DNA of 64,000 bases from Hemicordylus capensis (taxonomy: Eukaryota; Chordata; Lepidosauria; Squamata; Cordylidae), in assembly GCF_027244095.1 (NCBI RefSeq), contig NC_069662.1, forward strand, positions 10,256,501 through 10,320,500. Reading direction: 5' to 3'. Each line of letters opens with the position of its first letter. Position 1 is the stretch's first letter. The notes under the pieces are model-generated. The model searched no databases, was not told the DNA's origin, and worked only from the letters and a program-made list of their open reading frames with translations. Made by a program: the position numbers and the translations under genes. Below, one piece after another: positions 21,501-35,847 of this stretch.

Positions 21501-24500
21501 CCCATCGCTGTGGTTAGCTAAAGAACAGTTGTTATGGGTTGAACCCGCAGCAACCGTGCAATGCCCACAAAGTACCCAAACAGATACCAAGCAACCCAAA
21601 TGGGGATGAATCCCAGCTGATTATGGCCCTCGACCCCCACCCCCACCGTGAGGTACCGGGCCTATACTCCCAGCTATCCCACGGCCCGAGGGAGAGACAC
21701 CACCGGGATTGCCACTGAATTCCTCAGCCGAAAATGCCCGCAAAGCCTAAGCCCTGAAGTGCTCCACCGAACGAAGGGGGGGCCCGCCAGACACCCGCTG
21801 CCAATCGGGGGGAGGCTTCCACCCACCCTGCTGGTTGCCCCGAGTCCCGCTGCCCAGCCAGACCGCCGCCAGGGCCTGAGTTATGGCGGGAGCTACCCGC
21901 TCTGCAATTGGCCGAAAGGCCACTCCAAACCTCCGAGGGGGTCTTAAAAAGCCACCGTCCTTTGGCTGCTGCCACCGCTCATGTGGAAACCCGCTCCCAA
22001 TCTCATGCTGGGCCGAGAATGCAGGAGCCTGAAAAGGCGTCCTGCTCCAATGCCTGTTGAGAGCGAAGTGAGCTCTCACGGGCCCGGAGTAGGACGCGGA
22101 GCTGAAGCCCCACACCCGCATGGGCCCGCTCGACCAATCAGGTCAAGAGAAGCCTCATGCTTCTCCAAGGGGGCCAGGCAAGAGCGCTGCGCCGCTTATT
22201 CAAGTGGTGAGCAGTGTGATAGTGAGTCCCCTTGGAAAATACCTCTTCTAATGCTAACCTGTCTAAGTGTCTCGCCATTGATTGTTAACTGTGTACTCCA
22301 CATGCTCATTGCTTTTTTATAAATATCTGAATGTTTTTGCTGACACCAGTTGTTTCTAAACATTTTAGTATCCATGTGTGAGGCAATGAGTCAAAGGCCT
22401 TCTTATAGTCAATTCATGCAACACTTAGATTGGTTTTTCTTCTCTTGAAATTTTCTAAAATCATTTTGTCAATCAGCAGCTGGTCTTTTGTGCCTCTGGT
22501 GTTCGGGCAATTTCCTTTCTGTTCAACTGGAAGCTGTTTCTTAGTTAATAAGTGTTGCATCACTTCATCTGCTATTATTCCAGTTAATAATTTGAACATG
22601 GTTGGCAGGCAGGTTATCGGTCTATAATTACTTGGAACTGCACCTTTTGCTGGCTATTTCATTATGAGAAGAGTTTTCAGTTGTTAACCATTGTTAACAT
22701 TATTATTATTGTTGTTTACAAAGTCAGACAGGTGTTATTGACTGGTTTGTTTTATCCAGACATCGAGTCCTTCCCAAAGACCTGGGATGCCAGAATTTTG
22801 TTATAAATATTGTTACTGTTATTATTATAGATATCATCGCAGAATATAGGCTGCTCCCAGTAAAGTTGCTTTTTTGTAACTGGCTGATGGTGATTTCTGT
22901 GGCCCCTGTGGTGTTGAGGTGCTCTTCAAGGTGTTTTGGAATTGCACCTTGGGCGCAAGTTACTACTGGGATTATTTTGGTCTTCTTCTGCCACAGCCTT
23001 TGAATTTCAATGTGTAGATCTTTGTATTTTGTTATTTTTTCTATTTCTTTTTCTTCTATTCTGCTATCACCTGTTATTGCTATGTTCGTTATTTTGATTT
23101 GCTTTTCTTTCTTCTTGACTACAGTTATATCTGGTGTATTGTGTGGCAGATGTTTGTCTGTTTGTAGTCAGAAGTCCCATAATATTTTTGCATCTTCATT
23201 TTCTTCAACTTTTTCAATTTTATGGTCCCACCAATTTTTGGCTACAGGTAGCTTTGTATTTTTTCCTTCTTATTCTGCTATCATCTGGTATTTCTATGTC
23301 GATTATTTTAACTTGTTTCTCTTTCTTCTCAACTACAGTTATATCTGGTGTATTGTGTGGATGATGTCTGGTGTATTGTGTGGAAGAGAATATTATTATT
23401 AATTATTATTGTTGTTGTTGTTACTATTATTATTTTCCTCTTTACTCAGTTCTTCAATCTTTTCATTCTTTTTAGCTCTCCTATAATTTTGCTCCAGAAA
23501 CAAATGACAAAGCCCAAGTTGTTTTCTCCCACTGGACGTTTCCAAATGCAACCAATCAACAATGGGGAATCCTTCAGCTACTGCTATATTTCAGGTGGAA
23601 ATTAATTGGGGTGATGTATTTCAGTGTTATCAATACTGATACGTTTCTGCAGAACATGCTTCTGACGTTTTCACGGAGTGGTATCTGCTTTGACTTCATT
23701 AAGAAATTACCAGTATTAACTTTTTCCAATCAGGTTGATAACATAATGGATGAGACCACTGAAATATTCCATGCAGTCATGGAAAGTAGAGCCAATGCAG
23801 TGTTCTTACATGGTGGAATTCACACCATAATATATTTGAGACATGCTTGTCAGTTGTTAGCATTTGAAGGCCTACAGTGGAGTGAAAAAGGTAAAGTGTG
23901 GATTATGACAGCCGAGATGGATTTTGCATCACTTCCCATTCAAAGAGGATTTGATCTAGACTTCCTCCATGGTGCTTTATCCTTTGCAATTCACTCAGAG
24001 GATATATTAGGATTCCAGACATTTCTACAGATGAGAACCCCTGCCAAAGAAAAAGGAGATGGCTTTCTCAAGGATTTCTGGGAACAGGCATTTAATTGTG
24101 TGTTCCCCAGCTCAGAGGCAGATGAGAAGACTGAAGAAGTCTGCACTGGGGAGGAGAAACTGGAGACTCTCCCCAGGTCTGTGTTTGAAATGCGCATGAC
24201 TGGCCACAGTTACAGCCTCTACAATGCTGTCTATGCTGTGGCACATGCTTTGCATGCCATACATTCATCCATGTCTAAGCACAGAACAGAGATACATGGA
24301 GGGGGATGGAGACTTTGGAATCTTCAGCCATGGCAGGTAACCTCCTAAGGACAGAAGGGAGGAGAACTCACACTCGTTCTGGGTGGAACATAAGGGCTTA
24401 GGGTGGAACATCCAGGGGCATAGCCACAATTGTGCAAACAGGTTCAAAGACCTCGGGCCGCCAATGGTAGGAGATGCCGAATCCCCCAAGAGGGCATGGA

Positions 24501-27500
24501 TTGGGATCTTGGAAAGAGCCCCGAACAAACTCCCCCTGCTCATGCCTGGGCTACTAAGAGCCCCAAACCAGTGCTTGGCTGTCCTTTTCAGGCAGCGTTT
24601 GCTCCCTGAAAACAATCTATTCCCCTTCCTCTCTCTCCAGAGAGGGTTAGAAAGGGAGAATAGATGCTTTCAGGAAGCAAGGACTGACTGAAATAGCAGG
24701 GAAGCACTGGCTCTGGCTCTTCGGAGCTCGAGGCCATGCCACCTTTGTGCATGACCTCAAGCTCTGAAGAGCCCGAGTGAGACCTTCCCTGTCATTTCAG
24801 GCAGCACTTGCTGCCTGAAAACATCTATTCTCCCTTTCTCTCCCTCTCTGGAGGAAGAGAAAGGGGAATAGCTTGTTTTCCGGTAGCAAACGCTGCCTGA
24901 AAAGGACGGGCAAGCACTGGTGGGGCCCAGGCATGCCCTTTGCACATGACGTTACGTGCATGGGATGTTGTCACGAAGGCTGCCAGGCCGGGCCAGACCC
25001 AGGCCGCCACACGGCTGGCTCCGCTGCTTGGCTGGCTCCGTACCTGGGAACATCAGCATTTAGGCTTTCAAGATATCCCCCCACACTGCAAAAAAGCTGG
25101 GGTTTTGGCGTCAAAGTGCTATATCCCTTATAGGGTTCCATTTTTCAACCTAACCCCTAGGGCCCCAGAATGCACTGGATAATTTGTGGCACGCCCAGGG
25201 GCATAGCTAGGGGAGGGGAGCCATGGTCACCCCTCTCCCTGGTGGCCCTTTGGAGTGAGGTAGATAATGAAGAAAATGAGGAGTGGATCTGGGAGCCCCT
25301 CAGGAGCTGGGGCCCCTTTATTCTTTGTTCTTTGAACACATCTGCTCAATTATAGCTACACCCCTGGCTGTGCCAAATGACTATAATGCAATATCACATG
25401 TCTTGTAGTACAATATGTAGATGTATCTGGGTTAGACTGGGCAAGCTGTTTAATGTACGTTCTTTGTTCTAATTTTCTGTGTATGATTGGAGTGGAGAAG
25501 ATGTTTAGTCAGTCCAGTGATCTTTTCCCCACATGGCTAGCCTGTGAGATTTTAGGTTTTCCAAAAGCCTGAAGTCGTCTTGAAATCTTTGTTTTGAAAT
25601 GGGGGAGGGGTTGTATGGGGATGTGGAATAGCCCCTAAAACCGCTTCAGATTAGAGGCATATCTAGGGAAAATAGCGCCTAGGGCAAGCACTGAAATTGC
25701 GCCCCCTGTCCAGACATCTGACACCCATCTTTCAGATAACTTTACCATAATATCAGCTGAAAAATATAAGTCAAGTTCATTAATCTTTTAAAATTTCAAA
25801 AACTATTTAGCAGTGGACATAGCCAGCATGCATCTACTAGCATCACTATTACATACATTTTAAAAATCAATGGAGAATTTGACTTTTCCCAGATACTCTG
25901 AAAATAATTAAAGGATATGCAGAGTAAACTGTGTCACTGCTTGGAATATATTCTAGTATTTCAGAAAGACAGTTAAAATGAGAGAAAGAGAGCAAGAAAC
26001 TCATAGTGGGCCTTAATACTAAGGATTTCACACTGATTCAAAGACAAACTCACCATTAATAACCATATTTTTAAGACACCACATTTAACTCACTTATCTT
26101 AAGAAGCAAAGAGCAAATGAATACAATCCTAGCTCATAAGCTTCAGCTGAGTATTCACAAGCCCTGATTCTCTGTACATAGTGCCAAACTGAATATGTGT
26201 GCAGTGACTTATATTATATTAAATTATTATTTTTTTACCTGTAGCCCCTTCGGGGTGCTTCATCTAGGCTGTGGGGGGGGGATGCAAAGGTTACCCCTCC
26301 CACTGTTGGCCTCTAGGGCCTCGCAGAGACCATTTGAGCATGTGCAGTGACCATTTTTTAAAATAATTGATATTTTAAATGGCCGCTGAAAACAAAATGG
26401 CCACCACGAATGCTCAATTGGCTTCTCCAAGGCCTTGCATGATCTAGGGCCTCACAGAGGCCATTTGAGTATGTGCAGTGGCCATTTTGTTTTTGGTGGC
26501 CATTTTTAAAAAAATTAATTTTAAGAATTTGCCCCCCCCCCTTCAAGTGGTGCCCAGGGCACGTGCCCTGCCTGCCCTACCCTAGATACACCTCTGCTTC
26601 AGATAACATTTTTGTTTCCAGGAGCTGACAGTGGTCATTTCCCCTCTCATTATTCCTCCCTAGAGTGGATGTAGAAATTATGATGATGCTTTGTGATATC
26701 ATGTAGCACCATGCTGAAACCAAAGAGAATTAAGGGCTATGCTTCTGGCATTCCTTCTATGGGAAATGTGTGAAATTGGAAATGATAATAAACAATTATA
26801 ATAATAAACTTTGTTGGTTAATTGCCCCATAACAAATTGTTCTCCGGGTGCTCACAACACAGCACTAAACGTGTGTGTGTGCGGCGGGGGGGGGGGGGTG
26901 TTGATACAAAATATAATACAAAGCAATTCTTTTAAAATCTGCTCAAAAAAGTTCATTTAAAGGTCAAAATTTATAAGTGAACAAAAAGGTGTTTATACCT
27001 GATGTTTAAAGGAACCAAAGGATGAAGCCAGGTGAACCTCCCTGGGGCAGGGGTATTCCATTAATGGGGTGCAACTACCAAAAAGGCCTTCTACCTAGTA
27101 GCCACCCGCCTCACCTCTTCTCGCAAGGGCACTCAGAGGAGGGCCTCCGAAAGAGAGGAGAGGAGAGCTGGTCTTGTGGTAGCAAGCATGACTTGTCCCC
27201 TTAGCTAAGCAGGGTATACCCTGGTTGCATATGAAAGGGAGACTAGAAGTGTGAGCACTGTACGATATTCCCCTCAGGGGATGGAGCCACTATGGGAAGA
27301 GTAGAAGGTTCCAAGTTCCCTCTCTGGCTTCTTCAAGATAGGGCTGAGAGAGATTCCTGCTTGTAACCTTGGAGAAGCCACTGCCTGTCTGTGAAGACAA
27401 TACTGAGCTAGATAGACCAATGGTCTGACTCAGTATATGGCAGCTTCCTATGTTTCCTAAGAAGATCTTAAGCACATTTGGGGAAATTGACATCTCATGT

Positions 27501-29230
27501 GCCCCCTGAACATTCCCTCAAATACCTCTAATCTGAAAACCCCACAAACGGAATGGTTAAATTCTGTCTGGACATTTCAGCTCAGTTCTACTTTTTAAAA
27601 GAAACATTTGCTTCTGCCACATGATGAGGCTTTTCTCACAACCAGCCTAACCCTCCTGACTAACCCCCTTAATAAACCTGACTTTTAGCTGAGGTAAAGG
27701 GTGCTCCTGACCCTTAATCACAGAGACAGTTGCTTAGAGCGTGTGCCGCACATTGCATTCAGGGATACCAGATCCCTCCACCCTGCTCCGTGCTTCACGG
27801 AGCTGCATGGAGCAGGGCGGTCCATGTGGGAGGCACACTGAAGCTGACCTGTCATCTGGTCATCTGGAGGGAAGGTAAAGGGAAAGCAGCCTTCCCCCTG
27901 CACACTCCCTGCTTGCTCAGGGCAATCCTTAGAATCACCCCCAGGAGTTACATGAGCAAAAAAAATGATAAACTCAGCATACATATTGCTTCCTTGCTAG
28001 CCTATATTGACTCAAAACAGATTAATCTGTAGGGTGGTGGTGGTTACCATTACTTTGGTTTGTTTTTTTATAACATCATGCTAAAGACTTAAGCTATGTC
28101 ATTAGTTATTAATTAGAAAATGAAGTGATACACATATTTTACCCATTTTATCCTTCCTTCCTTCCTTCCAACCATTCTGCAAACAAGTATGTTCTGGATC
28201 CCAGAAGATACAGTCCAACACTGCAGAACATTATTTCTTCCCAATGTCCTTTTTAGACAATAAAATCAGAGGATTTTGCCTATGAAATTCTTGAAGATAT
28301 CAGTGCGCACATCATCAACAACAGCAGCAGCAGCAGCATCTTTAGCATTCCTATGCACTTAATTAATATAATTACGACCACAAATATTAACCAGCATAAA
28401 GCTTTTCAAGGACCACATGAGACCTTATGTGAAAGATGATCATCCAGAAAGCTATGTTTGCTTATCATTGTTGCAGCTCCTTTCCATTCTTGTTTCTTTG
28501 TTTTTAGCTCCTTCACTTCTTGAGAAGAGTCGCGTTCAACAATAATGCTGGGGAAACGGTTTCTTTTGACAAAAATGGAGAATTGGTGGGCGGATTTGAT
28601 GTTATCAACTGGATCACATTCCCAAACAAGTCTTTCCTCCGAGTCAAAATTGGAAGAGCAGACCCGAATGCTCTCCCAGACAATGCATTCACTATTTCTG
28701 AGGATACCATTGTGTGGCCCATCAGGTTTAACCAGGTAGGTCTGCAGAAAATTTCAAAATGTTTTCATTTCTTGAATGCTCAAGGAGTTATTTGCTACCC
28801 AGGCTAATTATTGTCAGATTTTTGTCATTTGAACTGGAACAGATTTTAACTGTTATTGTTCCAAACATAATGCATTCAATAATTCAAAAACAGCATTATA
28901 CATAAGAGAAGCAGAAGATATTTCTCAGATACAAATTTACTATGTCTGGTGGCTATAGGCTAACTCCAGCCTCAGAGGCATGGTGCCTCTAAATAGCAGT
29001 TGCAGGGAAGCAGCAGTAGGAGAGAAGGCATTCCCTCAGCTCTTGCATCTGGTGGGCCACTGTGGTAAACAGGATGCTGGACTAGATAGGCCTTGGTCCT
29101 GATCCAGCAGGGCTGTTCTTTTTAAATGTTCTTACTGTACTTTAAGTCTCCTGCTCAAATCCTTCACATCTCTTCCCCCACCCCCATCTCCGCTCCCTCA
29201 GCTGCCAGTTTCTGTTCAGGTCCCCTTGCA

Positions 29231-29298
<68 letters not shown>

Positions 29299-32200
29299 AC
29301 ATTTGTACACCACCCCAAACTTTCATCTCTGGATGGTTAACAATAGCATAAAGCAAGTTAAAATATATACCAAAACTTAAAACAATTTAACAATTTAAAA
29401 ATCATCCACAAATTAAAACCTTAAAATTTTAAAGAACAGAAAAAGAAAGATCCCAAAGGACCAACAGAGTCACACTTCCTCTGTCAATTTGCAATTGAAG
29501 ATCATTCATCAGGTTGACCAAGGCAGTCTCCACCTCATAGCCCACAAAAAACAACAACAACAGTTTGGAATGGGTCTAGATAATCAGTTTCCTCCAAGAC
29601 CACCTGGAGCTGAGGGGCCTCCACCCTCTCAATTACCTTGCCCAGTCATGGGAGGTTGGAAACAGGCCTATAGTTGCTCAACTCTGAGGGATCTAATGCA
29701 GGCTTCTTTAGAAGAGGTCTAATAATTGCCTCCTTAAGACAAGGAGGCATCCTGTCCTCCCTCAGAGAAGCATTTATGATTTCTACCAGGCCTCTTGCAA
29801 CAACCTCCCTGCTAGATCGAACAAGCCATGTTGGACAAGGGTCAAGAGAACAAGTGGTAGGCCTCACCATTCCAAGCAGCTTGTCCACGTCCTTGGAAGT
29901 CACAAACTGAAACCGGTCCAGTTTCAGTTGAACCACATAATCCAGGTGATCCAGTCAAACCACATAAGAGGAGTTGCTGGACACCTCCAGTTCAGATATC
30001 AAATTAATTGTGGAGTCTCCATCTAAGTTGGCCCAAACCCGAGAGATTTTATCTGCAAAAAATTCTTTAAACACATTGCAGCGGGTAATGGTGGCTCCAA
30101 ATTCTGATTCAAGAAAGTGGGGGCACATACTAGCCCCCTCACAACCCTGAACAACTCCGCTGGATGTGAACTCGCAGATGCAATATGGGCAGAAAAGAAC
30201 CACTTCTTAGCCACCCGTATTGCCTGAGCATAGATCTTTAAATGTGCTCTTTGTCGTAATCTGTCGGATTCGAGTCGAGTCTTTCTCCACTTGCGCTCCA
30301 GTCACCTACCTTGCTGCTTCTGCCCCCGTAGATCTTCCGTATACCAAGGGGCCTGTTTTGAAGTCGGTCGGAGGGGACGCTTAGGAGCAATCATATCTAC
30401 TGCCCTGGTGAGCATGTTATTCCAGTTTTGCACCAGGGCATCAACAGGATCACCGGCAAAGCCAACATTAAATCCTTCCAAAGCTTCTTGGAATCCTATT
30501 GGATCCAATAAACTCTTCGGGTGGACCATTCTAATAGACCCCTCACCCCTGCAGAGATGGAAAGTGGTTGTAAGCCTAACCTTAACCAGATGGTGGTCCG
30601 TCCATGACAATGAGGAGATCACAGGAGTCCCCACCCATGGAACACCACTCTGATCAGAGTAAAATACCAACTCAAGTGTGTGACCTGCAATGATCATTGG
30701 TCTGGAGACCACTTGCGATAGGCCTATGGTTGTCATGGCTGCTATGAACTCCTGAGCTGCCCTGGACAAATTGGTCCCAAAATGAACATTGAAGTCCCCC
30801 AGCACCAAAAGTCTGGGAGACTCCAACGTACGTTCCGCGACCAAGTCCGAAAGCTCAGTAAAGGATCCTCCATTGGGCAATGGGACGATCGGTACACCAA
30901 CAGAAGTCCCAATCTATCCCTGGTCCCCAAACATAGATACACATATTCAATATGGTCAGATATCTCGACAGGGACCCTGTTAAGGGAGATATTATCCTTA
31001 TAGACAACAGCCACTCCACCTCCCAGCCCACGTCCCTTCACCTGCTCCCCTACAGAATACCATGGAGGAAGAAGCTTGGACCAAACTGAGCCACCAGCCT
31101 CCCTGCCAACCAAGTCCCAGTGATACACACCAGGTGAGCCCCTTCATCCATAATCAAATCATGGATGAGCTCGGGTTTATTGTGGACCAACCTGGCATTG
31201 CAGAGGAGCAAGGTAAGGCTATATGGGTTGTTGGCAGTGCTCCCCGAGGTCACAGAGCTGGCAGGACAGCCGGAATGGGAGACAGCTATTAAATTTCTGA
31301 CTACCCTTCCCCTGGAACGGCCTGCTGACCTGCCAACATTACTTCGTCTATTCCCCACCACCACCAGAAGAGCTGCCCCACATTCAACCAATGCGCCCCC
31401 TGTCTCCCCATCTCTAGACAAACCCAAACACATTACAACTACTTCAACCCAATCTCACCAACAGTGAAGTGAGCAAGAATCTTCTATAGCCGTTCAAGTT
31501 AGTGTGTCAGCCACAGCGCTCAGTCCCACCTCTGAAGGCCGCCCCCTTTTCTCAGAAGCCCAATGGGTGTATCTCACAACCACACCAATCAGGCACTTTG
31601 GCCAGGTGCAGAGTATATCTGAACACAGTTAGAGTTAGTTGAGCCCCTGATAGCAAACAGGCTACAGCAAGGAGGACAAGAGCAAAGAAGAAGCCTTGGC
31701 CCTTCCCCACCCAGAGGAGAGCGGAGCGTAGAAGCCAGATAAGAACTCCTTACCCCTACAGCCATCTTCCAGTCACCCTTCTGCTTTCTCACCACCGTGT
31801 CACTTTCAGCACCGTAGTAGACCTCAGGGCTGTTCTTATGTTCAAATTTACCTTATATGGTAAGTGCATGCAAAGAATGAGGAGACCAGACTCGAACTAT
31901 GGTTAAAGGGAACTGGCAAATAGCCTGTCCAACTTTTATTAATAGCAACAACAGAAATGTAAGTTAATGTAGCATGGTGTCTGGTGCAGATAAATACTTA
32001 TTTTGCCAGGTGATGCACCACTGAGAGCCAGGGTATGAGGGGACAGGAGAGCTGGTGCAAACAAGGCCTATCCCCAGCACACCCCTCTGCAAAATTGGCA
32101 GAAAGTGTAACAAGATAAGAGTGACTCCCATTAATGGAATGGGAATCCTCCCAATTCAAAAAAAGGGGGAACAACTACTAAATTTAAACCCCAGCTGTCC

Positions 32201-32694
32201 TGAGCTTCCACTGCCACAGGAAGGCATGCAACTGAACAGCATCTGACCTGCCACTCAGATGCCCTGACAAAACAAGAGCAGACTGGCTATGTAAGCCCTG
32301 CCAACCAGCTGGAACATATGAATGCTGTCAGGACCAAAAAATTCACTTTGCACAAAGAGTCACTCAGGTTGTCGAATGAAAACATCCCAATACCCATAAA
32401 GTGTCTTGTCAAAATAACTCTAACCCAACAGGAGTCACGCGATATATGCTCAAATAAATGAATAATACACCGTGACTGAATATATTGAAAGAGGAATGCT
32501 CAAGACATAAACTAATCATCCCCCAATTCTTTAATATATTAGACATATCAGAGCTAAAGTAACATTCCCACTTGATGTAACAAAGTGCATGAAAATATAA
32601 TCCAAAATTCTCAAACGGATGTATAGTTCAATAGGCACTTGGGTGGAAACAGTTATTATCTGAGCCATTTTTGGGAGGGCGGTATAGAAATAGA

Positions 32695-32738
<44 letters not shown>

Positions 32739-35700
32739 GCGGAAGAATGAAAAAAACCAAACAGTATCTGATCCAAAAATACCACCTAGATTCAAGGAAA
32801 ATTAGAGAAGTCCTGGAAATAATAAAGCAGCAAATAACAAAGAAGATTAGCAGATATGAAGCCAGAATTACACAACACAGGCAGAATCTCCAATTCCAGT
32901 AGAATCAGAGGCGTTTCTACCAAAGCATAGAAGGAGAAACTGCAAGAAACATAGAAAAACCAAATAAAGAAGAAACAGTGCATTTATGGAGAAAATTATG
33001 GGATAATCCAATAGATTATAATAAAAAACCAGGCTGGATGAATGAGGTCAAAAAATGTAACCAACAAATGCAAGATCTAATAATAACACCAGAATTAATA
33101 AGTGAAAGAGCAAAGAAAATTAAAAATTGGACTGCTCCAGGTGATGATGAACTGCATGGCTTTTGGCTTAAACACCTAACAAGCTTTCATAAACAACTAT
33201 CAAAACAGTTCAGTCACATTTTGCAAGGCGGTGATATTGAACAATGGCTAACAACTGGGAAAACTCATCTCATCATGAAAGACCCAGCAAAAGGTGCAGT
33301 TCCAAGTAATTATAGACCGATAACTTGCCTGCCAACCATGTTGAAATTATTAACTGGAATAATAGCAGATAAAGTCATGCAAAACTTATTAACTAAGAAA
33401 CAGCTTCCAGTTGAACAGAAAGGAAATTGCCCGAACACCAGAGGCACAAAAGACCAGCTGCTGATTGACAAAATGATTTTAGAAAATTGCAAGAGAAGAA
33501 AAACCAATCTAAGTGTTGCATGGATTGACTACAAGAAAGCCTTTGATTCATTGCCTGACACATGGATACTAAAATGTTTAGAAACAACTGGTGTCAGCAA
33601 AAACATTCAGATATTTATTAAAAAAGCAATGAGCATGTGGAGTACACAGTTAACAATCAATGGCGAGGCACTTGGACAGGTTAGCATTAGAAGAGGCATT
33701 TTCCAAAGGGACTCACTATCCCCTCTGTTGTTTGTAATCGCAATGACCCCACTTTCACAAATACTAAACAAAACAGGCCCCAGATACCAAACATCTAAAA
33801 CATCAAGTAAAATCAACCATCTGCTGTACATGGACGATCTGAAGTTGTTTGGAAAGTCCCAGTCAGAAATCGAATCACTGCTAAACACTGTCCGTATTTT
33901 CAGTAGCGATATAGCAATGGAGTTTGGACTAGACAAGTGTGCTGCATTAATAATGAAAAGAGGAAAAATAACAAAAACAGAAGGAATAGAACTGCCCAAT
34001 GGAAGCAACATCAAGAAACTGGAAGAGAAAGAACGTTACAAATACTTGGGCATTCTCCAGGCTGATAACATCGCACACACTGAAGTTAAAAGAAAAATTG
34101 GAAGTGAATACATCAGGAGAGTTAGAAAAATTCTCAAGTCCAAACTCAATGGCGGGAACACCATACAAGCCATAAACACCTGGGCTATACCTGTTATCAG
34201 ATACACTGCAGGAATAATAGACTGGACCCAGGCAGAGCTAGAGACGCTAGATCGTAAGACCAGGAAAATCATGACCATCAATCATGCTCTGCACCCCCGC
34301 AGTGATGTAGATAGGCTCTATCTCCCTCGCAGCTCAGGTAGAAGAGGAATGCTGCAAGTCCATCAAACAGTAGAGGAGGAGAAAACAGGCCTTGAAGACT
34401 ATATCAAGGACAGTGAAGAAGATGCACTTAAAATGGTCAAGAACGAGAAACTATTCAACACCAATGAAAGAAAGCCGGCCTACAAGAAAGAACAAGTCAA
34501 GAACCGAGCAGAAAAATGGAGGAAAAAGCCCCTGCATGGTCAATAGTTGCACAATATAAGTGGAAAATCAGACATCACCAAGACCTGGCAATGGCTTAAG
34601 AATAGCAACTTGAAGAAAGAAACAGAGGGTTTAATACTGGCTGCACAAGAACAGGCACTAAGAACAAATGCAGTAAGAGCAAAAGTAGAAAAGTCAACAA
34701 CAAACAGCAAGTGCCGCCTTTGTAAAGAAGCAGATGAAACAGTGGACCACTTGATCAGCTGTTGTAAGAAGATCGCACATGACAAGGTAGCAGGGATGAT
34801 ACACTGGAACATCTGCAAAAAATACAAGCTACCTGTAGCCAAAAATTGGTGGGACAATAAAATGAAGATGTAAAAATATTATGGGACTTCCGACTACAAA
34901 CAGACAAACATCTGCCACACAATACACCAGATATAACTGTAGTTGAGAAGAAAGAAAAACAAGTCAAAATAATCGACATAGCAATACCAGGGGATAGCAG
35001 AATAGAAGAAAAAGAAATAGAAAAAATCACCAAATACAAAGATCTACAAATTGAAATTGAAAGGCTGTGGCAGAAAAAGACCAAAATAATCCCCGTGGTC
35101 ATTGGCGCCCTGGGTGCAGTCCCAAAAGACCTTGAAGAGCACCTCAACACCACAGGGGCCACAGAAATCACCATCAGCCAATTACAAAAAGCAGCTTTAC
35201 TGGGAACAGCCTATATTTTGCGACAATATCTATAATAACCAACAGTATTGATGATAAAATTTTGGCATCTCAGGTCCTTGGGAAGGACCCGATGTCTGGA
35301 TAAAACAAACCAGTCAATAACACCTGTCTGACTGTGTAAACAAGAAATAATAATATCTTGTAGTTCAATACCAGTTGAATCCAATAGGGAGAAAACTTCT
35401 CATCATGACGTAATAGTGCATTCTCATTCTCAGTAAAGCATTCTCATTCTCAGTTTGTTCAAGATGGAGATAATATAAGTAATACAACTGTGCATTTTAG
35501 GGACCAAACAAGGTACAATATCCCAAACAATGTACAATATGAATAACGTACAGTATAACAAACAATGTACCATTACAGATTTTCCGGATACTGCATTGTA
35601 TTATTGTTTTTTAAACAAAAACAGCCACCAACAAAGCCTGCCTAAAAATGACTTTGCCGAGTTGATTATTATTATTATTATTTCTTGTTTACACAGCCAG

Positions 35701-35816
35701 ACAGGTGTTATTGACTGATTTGTTTTATCCAGACATCGAGTCCTTCCCAAGGACCTGGGATGGCTGAATTTTATTGTCAATGTTCTTGCTGTTGTTATAG
35801 ATATCATCGCAGAATA

Positions 35817-35847
<31 letters not shown>

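Noticed and set aside
21135-21599. 154-codon minus-strand frame as a host gene
   Set aside because: It lies inside the Ngaro-like fossil in the region expected for its gag-like part; there is no independent support.
27180-27260. Possible 5S rRNA gene
   Set aside because: Similarity covers only the internal promoter-like part and is embedded in a SINE; the rest of 5S is missing.
29230-29298. Direct repeats that might suggest a CRISPR array or satellite (also 54279, 46061, 9925)
   Set aside because: Simple 3-4 bp microsatellites without spacers, in a vertebrate genome.
30302-31433. Minus-strand frames resembling an endonuclease/phosphatase host protein
   Set aside because: The motifs ([15 protein letters not shown]) belong to a LINE endonuclease and are followed by RT sequence on the same strand; several stops interrupt them.
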